Both the position numbers and the translations under genes were made by a program. From contig CANRLN010000016.1 in the NCBI GenBank assembly GCA_947631445.1, positions 1 to 36,100 on the forward strand: a DNA stretch of 36,100 nt, read 5' to 3'. The notes under the pieces are model-generated. The model worked only from the letters and a program-made list of their open reading frames with translations. It did no database searches and was not told the origin of the DNA. Below, piece by piece: positions 17,369 to 24,396 of the stretch (the first letter of the stretch is position 1; every line of letters starts with the position of its first letter). This stretch comes from an uncultured Clostridia bacterium. GTDB taxonomy: Bacteria; Bacillota; Clostridia; Oscillospirales; Ruminococcaceae.

Positions 17369-19210
17369 ATGAATATTTATATTATAAACCCGCTATTAAC
17401 AATGAGAACTTACAGGAAAACTTACAGTCAAGCAGATTGTTTTGTTCAGGAACTGAAAAAACAGTTTGAAAGCTTTGATATATATTGTTATATTATGAAT
17501 GATGTAACCAAATATTTTGATAAAATAGAAAAGGATAGTATTATAATAATTTTTAATGATGAATCATTTGCAGTGAATAAAAATATAACTGAGCTTTTAT
17601 GTCTTGCAAAAGAGAAAAATGTTACTATATTTCCAGTTGCTATGGATAAACAAACAAGAAATCCACTAGAAATTATTGCTGATAAACAAAGCTATGATGT
17701 TTGGGAACAACTCAGATGCAGAGATTTAAGTGATGATTACATTCCCTTAGTTGCTTGTTGTTTTGCACGAAAAATCATTGCCATTATTATGCCAACATTT
17801 TATAGTGAAAGTGGCCTTATTTTTATAAGTCATAGACGTTTAGATGGTGAAGATATAACGGCAAAACTTTGTGATACTCTTAGTGTTCAGTTTAAGGAGT
17901 GTAAAATTTTTCGGGATGTCACTTCTGTTGCAGTTGGCGAAGAAGCTCAAAAAAAAATTGATAAAGCAATGGTTGAAAGTGATGTATTTATTTTTGTTCA
18001 TACACCTATGTCAGCAGAATCTGAATGGATACAAAAAGAATTGAGATTTGCTATTATAAGAAACATACCTATTTTATGGGTTCGGATAGATAATGCTGAT
18101 ATTAATAAATTAAAAATTGTTCCTTCAGAAAAACCACATTTGAATTATAGTTCAGATGATTTTAATAATGATAAATTATCTAAAATTGCTGATGAAATTA
18201 TTAATAAGGCTTTTGAACTGCTTAGAACAAAAGTAAATGTAGTTTTTGATTATAATAATGTATTGAGAAAATTGTTTAATGAAGACATAAAACAGTTGGA
18301 TAATAATAAGATGATTTTTAATGTTGATGTGAAACGCAAAGGATATAGGTATCCCCAACGAAATATAAATCAGTATATTCAATTATTTGGTAGAACTCCA
18401 ATTTTATCAGATGAAGAAAGTTTTAACAACTACTTAAGCAACTTAAATAATGAATATGATTCATCGGTGATTTTGACAAACAAAATAGTTAAAAGTAAAG
18501 AAAATAATAATATAATAATTGAGTCATATGAAGATTTTATATTTCACTGGGATAAGTATCTTAAAAAGCCTATTGTCAATAAAAATAAAGAGATAATTAT
18601 TTCAGGAGCCTTTCCAGATGGGGAGGAAATCTATAAACAAACACTTACAGATGCACTTGTAATTTTCGCTAAGTCAATTTTAAAATCAGGATATATCTTA
18701 ACATTTGGTTCTCATCCTACATTTCAGGAGTTGTTTTTTGAAATATCACATCTAATTTATCCTGATAATTATAAAAATCATTTGAAAATGTATATATCAA
18801 AGTGGTTTGAAGATAAGTATATACATTCAAAAGAGTATTATAAAGCAAACTCTGAATTTAACGAAATAAAAAAAGAAAATACTTTAAACGAAAGTTTGAC
18901 AAAAATGAGAAAAGAAATGATTCAGCGTAAAGAGGTTTCAGCTCTAGTTTGTCTAGGGGGTAAAATTAAGAAAAATAAATCTGAAGAAGGAATTCGTGAG
19001 GAAATATCATTAGCTGTTGAATATGGAATCCCCACATTTGTAGTAGGTTCTGTTGGAGGAGGTTCATCTATTGTTGCATCTGAATATAAAATTAGTAACT
19101 GTCAAGTTTTGAATGATGCACCTATGAAATTGAATAATGAGTTTGGACAAAGTCTTGATTATGTTATGTTATCTAGGAAATTGTTAGATTACCTGAATGA
19201 AAAACAATGA
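17369..19210 (+). CDS. Tandem TIR-like / TIR / SLOG-domain protein
   Basis: 613 residues in three parts. Residues 1-145 have a TIR-like alternation (SIIIIFNDESF) but no clear catalytic residues. Residues 150-260 are a good TIR domain: LIFISHRRLDGEDIT, IFRDVTSVAVGEEAQ, DVFIFVHTP and SEWIQKELRFA, with E224 in the position of the NADase Glu. Residues about 409-590 look like a SLOG (STALD-type) nucleotide-binding fold: IIISGAFPDGEE, ILTFGSHPTFQE, ALVCLGGKIK and GIPTFVVGSVGGGSS. In Thoeris, SLOG domains of ThsA bind cyclic ADP-ribose isomers made by TIR proteins. Here the sensor is fused to a TIR rather than to SIR2. I infer a signal-gated NADase. GAGGAG precedes the ATG. The gene is intact. Confidence 0.8.
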   Translation: MNIYIINPLLTMRTYRKTYSQADCFVQELKKQFESFDIYCYIMNDVTKYFDKIEKDSIIIIFNDESFAVNKNITELLCLAKEKNVTIFPVAMDKQTRNPLEIIADKQSYDVWEQLRCRDLSDDYIPLVACCFARKIIAIIMPTFYSESGLIFISHRRLDGEDITAKLCDTLSVQFKECKIFRDVTSVAVGEEAQKKIDKAMVESDVFIFVHTPMSAESEWIQKELRFAIIRNIPILWVRIDNADINKLKIVPSEKPHLNYSSDDFNNDKLSKIADEIINKAFELLRTKVNVVFDYNNVLRKLFNEDIKQLDNNKMIFNVDVKRKGYRYPQRNINQYIQLFGRTPILSDEESFNNYLSNLNNEYDSSVILTNKIVKSKENNNIIIESYEDFIFHWDKYLKKPIVNKNKEIIISGAFPDGEEIYKQTLTDALVIFAKSILKSGYILTFGSHPTFQELFFEISHLIYPDNYKNHLKMYISKWFEDKYIHSKEYYKANSEFNEIKKENTLNESLTKMRKEMIQRKEVSALVCLGGKIKKNKSEEGIREEISLAVEYGIPTFVVGSVGGGSSIVASEYKISNCQVLNDAPMKLNNEFGQSLDYVMLSRKLLDYLNEKQ

Positions 19211-19229
19211 TTAGTATGGAGGTAAAAAT

Positions 19230-20015
19230 ATGTTTGTTAGTTTTGATACAAAAATCGAAAATAAAGAAATGTTTAATGACTATCTTGAGTTAGGTAAAAA
19301 CACATTTAGTCAAGATCAAAAAAATGTTCATGATGCACTTGATAAATACTTATTGAATGATGATGTGATTGATGGGGATGCAATAAGGAGGGATTGGTTT
19401 CCAACTATAGCTTCAGATATTTTTATATCTCATTCACATTTGGATGAAGATTATGTAATAGCATTTGCTGGTTGGCTAAAAAAGAATTTTAAGTTAAAAG
19501 TATTTGTTGATTCATGCATTTGGGGATATTCTAACGAATTATTAAAAGTGATCGATGATAAATATTGTAAAAATGACTGTACAACATATAGTTATGAGAA
19601 ACGAAACATTTCTACTAGTCATGTTCATATGATGTTAAATGTAGCGTTAATGAAAATGATGGATAAATGTGAATGTGTATTTTTTGTGAATACATCGAAT
19701 TCGTTACCAATTGTAGATAATATAAAAAAAACTGAAAGCACCTTATCTCCATGGATTTATTCAGAGGTAGAAATTACAAAATACCTGCGTCAACAAAGTC
19801 CACAAAGAAAAGGTTATCAGTGTCCAACAAACACAGAATTTACATTGGAACATTCTGAATTGAAAATTCAATATAAGATTAATAAAACGCATATGAAAAA
19901 AATTAATGATAAAAGTTTAGAAGTATGGCTAACAAGTTGTTCAAAATATGAGCATCCTTTAGATACTTTATACAAGCAAGTTAATAAGATAGAGGAAAAT
20001 GATTATGAAAAGTAA
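19230..20015 (+). CDS. TIR-domain protein
   Basis: 261 residues. A 60-residue N-terminal helical region is followed by a TIR domain: DIFISHSHLDEDY starts at residue 63, then AGWLKKNFKLKVFVDSCIWG, then CECVFFVNTSNS. SPWIYSEVEITKYL places a Glu (E179) after the Trp, as in catalytic TIRs. This full-length pattern (SHSHxDED and DSCIWGYSNELL) belongs to a recognisable family of stand-alone bacterial TIR proteins. GGAGG lies before ATG 19230, 19 bases after the previous stop. Its stop overlaps the start of the next gene by 11 bases, so the two proteins are probably made in a fixed ratio. It may be the signal-making TIR of the operon. That is an inference. Confidence 0.8.
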   Translation: MFVSFDTKIENKEMFNDYLELGKNTFSQDQKNVHDALDKYLLNDDVIDGDAIRRDWFPTIASDIFISHSHLDEDYVIAFAGWLKKNFKLKVFVDSCIWGYSNELLKVIDDKYCKNDCTTYSYEKRNISTSHVHMMLNVALMKMMDKCECVFFVNTSNSLPIVDNIKKTESTLSPWIYSEVEITKYLRQQSPQRKGYQCPTNTEFTLEHSELKIQYKINKTHMKKINDKSLEVWLTSCSKYEHPLDTLYKQVNKIEENDYEK

Positions 20016-20412
20016 AATTGAACATTTAAAAATGATACAAAGTATTGTTACGAGAATGAATACAAACTCATTTCAAATAAAAGGATGGACGATTACATTA
20101 GTGTCAGCACTATTAGCACTTTATGCCAATAGTGGAAAGGTTACATATATTTTTATTGCACTTATTCCTGTATTAATCTTTTGGTTTTTGGATTCGTATT
20201 ATTTACAGCAAGAACGTAAATTTAGAGCGTTATATAATGATATTGTGAATGTCGCCAATTATGGTACTGATATAAAAGAATTTGAAATGTCACTTGATAA
20301 ATATAAAACTGGTGAGTATTGTATTATGAGGTCAATGATTTCTATAACAATTTTACCACTTTATTTGCTGTTAGTATTGGGATTAATTGTTGGTGGATTT
20401 ATTCTAAAATAG
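20005..20412 (+). CDS. Small two-helix membrane protein of the TIR operon
   Basis: 135 residues with two membrane-helix regions. The first hairpin (WTITLVSALLALYA, then YIFIALIPVLIFWFLDSYYL) sits near residues 29-70, and a last segment (ISITILPLYLLLVLGLIVGG) is at the C-terminus. The soluble middle contains QQERKFRALYNDIVN. Start ATG 20005 is preferred over 19999 because GAGG (19992-19995) lies nine bases upstream. It overlaps the TIR gene before it and lies 13 bases before the TIR gene after it. I recognise the layout as a small membrane protein often seen beside TIR or nucleotide-signalling genes, but no function is established. A pore-forming or membrane-anchoring effector is an inference. 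Confidence 0.7.
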   Translation: MKSKIEHLKMIQSIVTRMNTNSFQIKGWTITLVSALLALYANSGKVTYIFIALIPVLIFWFLDSYYLQQERKFRALYNDIVNVANYGTDIKEFEMSLDKYKTGEYCIMRSMISITILPLYLLLVLGLIVGGFILK

Positions 20413-20425
20413 AAAGGACACAAAG

Positions 20426-21130
20426 ATGGGAAGAAAAATTTTTATATCATACAAATATGCAGATAATGATGTTGAAAATATTACTGACAATCCGGGACTA
20501 TGGTATAATTGCACAGTTAGAAATTACGTTGATGTAATTGAAGATACCCTTAAAGACAAGACAGATCATATTTATAAAGGTGAATCAGATGGAGAAGATT
20601 TATCACAGCTCCAAGATCCAACAATTTGGGAGAAACTGAAAAATAGAATTTATGATAGTACGTTAACAATTATAATGATATCAAAAGGAATGCGAGAAAA
20701 ATATAAAGCAGAAAAACATCAGTGGATTCCTCAGGAAATATCATATTCATTGAAAGAAGTTTCAAGGAAAGATAAAAATGGTAATCCAGTCACAAGTAAA
20801 ACAAATGCAATTTTTGCGGTTATTTTACCTGATAGAAGTGGTTCATATAGTTATTTTACATATACACAAAACTGTTGTAGTATTGGTTGTACAACTTATA
20901 AGAGTAATTCCAACTTAATTTTTAGTATAATGAGTGGTAATATGTTTAATCATAAAAATCCAGATACAGATGCTTGTAATGCTAGTCAAACTATATACCA
21001 TGGCGATTGTAGTTATATGTATTGTGTGAAATGGTCAGATTTTGTTGGTGATATGGAATCATATATTGATAAAGCTTATGAGATACAAGAAAATCAAGAT
21101 AATTATAATATTCAAAAGGAAATTGAATAA
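20426..21130 (+). CDS. DUF1863/MTH538-type TIR-like protein
   Basis: 234 residues. It starts with GRKIFISYKYADNDVEN, continues with GESDGEDLSQLQDPTIWEKL and STLTIIMISKGMREKY, and then HQWIPQEISYSLKEV, where a Glu follows Trp as in TIR enzymes. NAIFAVILPDRSGSYSYF follows. This is the TIR-like DUF1863 family to which the Thoeris signal-maker ThsB is related, so it is the strongest candidate here for producing a cyclic ADP-ribose-like messenger on phage infection. AAAGGA precedes the ATG. It is the last gene of the operon, with the terminator at 21233 about 100 bases later. Codon use is very AT-rich like the rest of the operon, which suggests transfer as a block. Confidence 0.8.
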   Translation: MGRKIFISYKYADNDVENITDNPGLWYNCTVRNYVDVIEDTLKDKTDHIYKGESDGEDLSQLQDPTIWEKLKNRIYDSTLTIIMISKGMREKYKAEKHQWIPQEISYSLKEVSRKDKNGNPVTSKTNAIFAVILPDRSGSYSYFTYTQNCCSIGCTTYKSNSNLIFSIMSGNMFNHKNPDTDACNASQTIYHGDCSYMYCVKWSDFVGDMESYIDKAYEIQENQDNYNIQKEIE

Positions 21131-21232
21131 TTTTAACTTAGGCTAAAACTGCTAACCTTGAATTTAATAATCTTTAAGAAATGGATACTTAATTCGTTCA
21201 TCTATTTTATAGTCACAACATGATAAAGAAAA

Positions 21233-21268
21233 ACAGCCACAGTGACCATCACTGTGGCTGTAATTTTT
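21233..21268 (+). terminator. Terminator of the TIR operon
   Basis: ACAGCCACAGTG (21233-21244) pairs perfectly with CACTGTGGCTGT (21250-21261) over a five-base loop, followed by AATTTTT. Its GC-rich stem stands out in the AT-rich surroundings. Confidence 0.8.
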
Positions 21269-21278
21269 AGTAAAAAAT

Positions 21279-21625
21279 ATGGGTGATTATGTTTCTGTAC
21301 TTAAAATTGAGGACAGCATGGGCGTGAACTTTAATATTTAAGACGAAAAAGTTTTTGATATCGGTGAAAAAACGAATGAGATATGTGATGAGGCATATAT
21401 GAACGGATATAATTGGGATATGTTTTACTATCTTGAAAACAACGCTCAGTATCTTTTTTAGAGTCTTGGGCAGGTATGTACCATACAAGCTATAATTTGA
21501 GTGAGGAAAAACTATATAGTATCGTTCAAGAAAACGATAACGAAATTGAGTTTGTGTATAGTGACATGAAAAATCCAACGAATGAGAGCCATCGACTTAT
21601 GCGGATTTTAATTTTATCATTTTAA
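21279..21625 (+). pseudogene. Imm51-like immunity protein remnant
   Basis: From ATG 21279 the frame reads GDYVSVLKIEDSMGVNFNI, a stop, then EKTNEICDEAYMNGYNWDMF, a second stop, and after a frameshift ESWAGMYHTSYNLSEEKLYS and ENDNEIEF. The segment AYMNGYNW followed by AGMY and a closing EIEF is what I recall from Imm51-type immunity proteins of polymorphic toxin systems. No toxin gene is next to it. With two stops and one shift it is a dead gene. The family call rests on short motifs only. Confidence 0.5.
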
Positions 21626-21739
21626 ACATTCTTTCATATTGGTGCTATCAACTTTTAGCACTCTAAAATCTGTGTCAAGATTTTGTGTGGTGAATAAGTT
21701 TTCTTCCTTAATTTTTTATCTGCACAACAAATACTTTCC

Positions 21740-22215
21740 TTACATTTCTTATATTTATGGTAGCGTTTATATCTCCCTCACGATGAGTGCCATATTGTGG
21801 ATAGTCCTACGCCCTAATTGCAATATTCTTTATAATCAGATTTTTATACCTACAAACTGAACAAGTTTGTGAACTTGCAAAGAACTTATCCATTTTGCAT
21901 ATGTGACAATTTCCGTTGTCTTTTGGCAAGTTTTTTTAGCCCGTCTGTAATATTTTGGATAACACGTCCCATTGCCATTACTATATTTGTAAAGTTTGTA
22001 CATAGAAAAGTCAAGTCCTAAAAATTTTTGTAAAACTTGTTCTTGTAATTGATTTTTGCACTCAAACAAAATGCTTGCATAATATTTTCCACTTGAATTT
22101 TGGATTACTATAACAGATTTTATACTATAATTATTTAGAATTGTTCTGTATTGTTTTAGTTTTACAAGCCTTATTTTGGGTAACTGTATATAGACATTTT
22201 CGATTTTTATGTTGT
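21740..22215 (-). mobile_element. IS605-family tnpB remnant with internal deletion
   Basis: On the minus strand one frame reads VYIQLPKIRLVKLKQYRTI, KSVIVIQNSSGKYYASILFE and LGLDFSMYKLYKYSNGNG, then YPKYYRRAKKT. This is the wedge/RuvC-I region of TnpB, with the RuvC-I Asp in LGLDFS. The middle of the protein is missing. After a stop and a shift, GTHREGDINATINIRN (about 21760-21800) is the RuvC-III motif, normally HDRDINAA. The N-terminal 100 or so residues are also absent. No tnpA and no clear element ends are visible. It is a dead relic of an RNA-guided nuclease transposon. Confidence 0.75.
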
Positions 22216-22520
22216 TATTTGTACAACTTTTCTGAATTTTTGAATGAATTATATGATTGATTATATTTTAATTAGAGCGAGTTAATATAACTGTTCAATT
22301 ATCAATAATATGTTACATAAATCAGATGTTGCCGAATCGACTCCAAATTAACACAAAAAGTGACCTGCTAAAGGTTGTTTTTTTATATTCTTTTGGATAA
22401 AATCGGCTTTTGTATTTGTTGGTAGTAAACAAAAAATAATTATAATCAATGCTATGCTCCTTGATTAAAATACATAGATAACAATTGTTGGATTTTGTCG
22501 AACATTTTTTCAAAAAACTG
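22216..22520. other. AT-rich stretch without a recognised gene
   Basis: No protein or RNA gene is recognised. It follows the tnpB relic and may hold further degraded insertion-sequence DNA. A weak hairpin (ACCT/AGGT near 22360) with a following T-run is the only structure I see. Confidence 0.4.
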
Positions 22521-22549
22521 TTGACAACCCTTTTGAAATATGCTATAAT
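22521..22549 (+). promoter_or_regulatory. Consensus promoter of the SCP2 gene
   Basis: Perfect TTGACA (22521-22526) and perfect TATAAT (22544-22549) with a 17-base spacer. TTGA recurs at spacer positions 7-10. The TTTCAAAAAACT upstream is shared with the promoter at 12810. Confidence 0.85.
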
Positions 22550-22609
22550 GATTATAGCAACCATTTTATAGTTATTAAAAATTTGTCAAAAAAGAAAGGG
22601 TGTTTTAAA

Positions 22610-22927
22610 ATGACATTTGAAGAAATTTTAAACAAGGTAAAGGCAATGGCAAAAAAGATTGACGTTTCTGGTGTTGATTTTATTGCCGTTCAGGTCAATC
22701 TTAAGGATTTGGACAAGACCTTTTATGTTGAGGTTAAGGACGGAAAGGTGAATGTTGAACCTTACGAATATAACGACAGAAGCTGTGCATTGACCATCTC
22801 TTCTGCAGATTTCAACAAACTTATTGACGGCAAACTTGACCCAGTTGCAGCCTTTACAATCGGCAAACTTAAAGTTGACGGCGACATTGGCAAGGCTCTT
22901 GAATTTTCCAAACTTATCAAGAACTAA
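22610..22927 (+). CDS. SCP2 sterol-binding-like domain protein
   Basis: 105 residues, the size of a stand-alone SCP2 domain, a hydrophobic-pocket lipid-binding fold. The pattern FYVEVKDGKVNVEPYEYND, ALTISSADFNKLIDGKLD and AFTIGKLKVDGDIGKALEFS is typical. ATG 22610 is chosen because GAAAGGGTG lies eight bases upstream. It has a perfect-consensus promoter and its own terminator, so it is a highly expressed single-gene unit. Bacterial SCP2 proteins probably carry lipids or acyl chains, but its ligand here is unknown. It is cytoplasmic. Confidence 0.85.
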   Translation: MTFEEILNKVKAMAKKIDVSGVDFIAVQVNLKDLDKTFYVEVKDGKVNVEPYEYNDRSCALTISSADFNKLIDGKLDPVAAFTIGKLKVDGDIGKALEFSKLIKN

Positions 22928-22960
22928 TTTTATAAGCAAAAAAATTTTTCTAAATTACAT

Positions 22961-22992
22961 AATATTCCCCCGCCTAAGACGGGGGGAATATT
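22961..22992 (+). terminator. Terminator between the SCP2 gene and the DUF4956 gene
   Basis: AATATTCCCCC pairs with GGGGGAATATT, and on the plus strand the T-run continues (TTTTTT). The genes converge here. The minus strand lacks a good T-run, so it acts mainly for the SCP2 gene. Confidence 0.8.
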
Positions 22993-22994
22993 TT

Positions 22995-23660
22995 TTATAA
23001 TTCGTCCTTGCAGGTTGTTTCTCTCCCACAGGTTATATTAAGGTTGCCGTTGCGACATCTTATTTGGTCGATAAGCTGTTTTTCTTTGGATAAATCAGCA
23101 AGCACTATTCTATAGGTAAGTTCATAAAGACTGCCCATATTGGTGGTTTTTACTCTTACAAGCTCGGACTGTACAGTATATTCGCCGAAAATATCATCAA
23201 AAATTCCACTGTAATCAAGATTTTCAGGAATTGTAACCTTAAGTTCCTTTACAAAATTGCTTGTCCTGCCAAACGGCAGTTTGTTAAGTGCAATAATAAC
23301 AGCTGCATATATAATCAGGAAAACTATTGCCGCAGCTATGTATCCTGTTCCGCAGGCAAGACCTATTGCCATTGCAAGGAATATTGCACCTATCTCTTTT
23401 GCACTTCCGGCAGCAGAACGGAATCTTACAAGGCTGAACGCTCCCATAACTGCAACTCCTGTTCCAAGATTACCATTTACCATCATTATAACAATCTGAA
23501 CTATCGAAGGCATAACCGCAAGTGTAACCGCAAATCCCTTTGTGTATGAAGAATTGTACATATATATCATTGCTGCTGCTATTCCAAGTGCAAACGAACA
23601 TATGGTACAAACGAAAAACGACCCCCATGTTATTGTATCGCCCAGTATACTGCTAAGCAT
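22995..23660 (-). CDS. DUF4956 membrane protein
   Basis: 221 residues with about four membrane helices (WGSFFVCTICSFALGIAAAM, VTLAVMPSIVQIVIMMV, IGAIFLAMAIGLACGTGYIA and IVFLIIYAAVIIAL) and a soluble C-terminal domain of about 90 residues. The conserved GVAVMGAFSLVRFRSAAGSA between helices is the DUF4956 hallmark. ATG 23660 has GGGGG about nine bases upstream and overlaps the VTC gene stop by eight bases (ATGCTTAG). DUF4956 genes usually sit beside a VTC-domain protein and a secreted or CotH-type protein, as here. Its function is not established; a role in building or exporting a polyanion or surface protein phosphorylation has been discussed for such clusters. Confidence 0.88.
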   Translation of the reverse strand: MLSSILGDTITWGSFFVCTICSFALGIAAAMIYMYNSSYTKGFAVTLAVMPSIVQIVIMMVNGNLGTGVAVMGAFSLVRFRSAAGSAKEIGAIFLAMAIGLACGTGYIAAAIVFLIIYAAVIIALNKLPFGRTSNFVKELKVTIPENLDYSGIFDDIFGEYTVQSELVRVKTTNMGSLYELTYRIVLADLSKEKQLIDQIRCRNGNLNITCGRETTCKDEL

Positions 23661-24396
23661 AAATAATACCCCCATCTGAAAAATGTGCCGTGTAATTTCG
23701 ACCAGAATGAATATCCTTTGAAAGATATTCCTTATAGCAGGTTCCGTATTTGGAATAGGAGGCAGGGTAAATCTCAAGCAATGCAAGTATTTCCGAAAGC
23801 CATAAGGGCATCGCATTGCTTATTTTTACCTCCATAATATAGTTTTCATTGCCAAGCAGAATATCGCCGTCATCGCCGTTTTCAAGACCTACAAGGCTAT
23901 CCCTCCAACGAATGTTTGTATCAAAGGTAACACGAACCTGCTCATCTTGTTTGCAAAACAAGGCTATGCGGTCATATGCAAGATATACCTTAGGTTCGGG
24001 CTTATAAAACTGCATAAACCAATCAATCTCGTTTAAAATTTGGCTGGATTTGTCTATTTCGCCCGTCCTAATATAATTATAAGCCTGCGAAAGGGTCATA
24101 GGCTCACGCCTTTTGTATACAACCCCTTTAAACTTCTTTTTTATCTCCAAAAATACTCTGCTATCCATATCCGGAACACCATAACTTCTAAGCCTTAATT
24201 TTTCTTTATATACCGGTTTTTCAATGGACTTTCTTATAAGTGAAAAATTATCCGTATCAAAATAGATGTTGCAGATTGTATGCTGTCCGTAATCGTCCTG
24301 TTCAAGGTAATCTGCTGTTAGTTTTCTAAACATATTGTATTGAACTTTATTCAGCATATATTTTTTCTCTACACGCTTAAATACTTGCTGTGCCAT
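23653..24396 (-). CDS. VTC-domain protein (polyphosphate polymerase-like)
   Basis: 247 residues. The fold is the tunnel-shaped VTC/CYTH-like domain, rich in basic residues that hold polyphosphate. RVEKKYMLNKVQ at the start, NIYFDTDNFSLIRKS, KLRLRSYG, VFLEIKKKFKGVVYKRR and a late NYIMEVKI carry the alternating Arg/Lys and Glu residues of the active tunnel. It overlaps the end of the dockerin protein gene by 20 bases and the start of the DUF4956 gene by eight, so all three are one translationally coupled operon. The bacterial versions are annotated as polyphosphate polymerase-domain proteins, but their activity is largely untested. It is cytoplasmic and has no signal peptide. Confidence 0.88.
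   Translation of the reverse strand: MAQQVFKRVEKKYMLNKVQYNMFRKLTADYLEQDDYGQHTICNIYFDTDNFSLIRKSIEKPVYKEKLRLRSYGVPDMDSRVFLEIKKKFKGVVYKRREPMTLSQAYNYIRTGEIDKSSQILNEIDWFMQFYKPEPKVYLAYDRIALFCKQDEQVRVTFDTNIRWRDSLVGLENGDDGDILLGNENYIMEVKISNAMPLWLSEILALLEIYPASYSKYGTCYKEYLSKDIHSGRNYTAHFSDGGIIYA

Noticed and set aside
14979..21130. Assigning the TIR operon to CBASS
   Set aside because: No CD-NTase, SAVED or Cap2/Cap3-like protein is present; SLOG and TIR domains point to NAD-derived rather than cyclic-nucleotide signalling.
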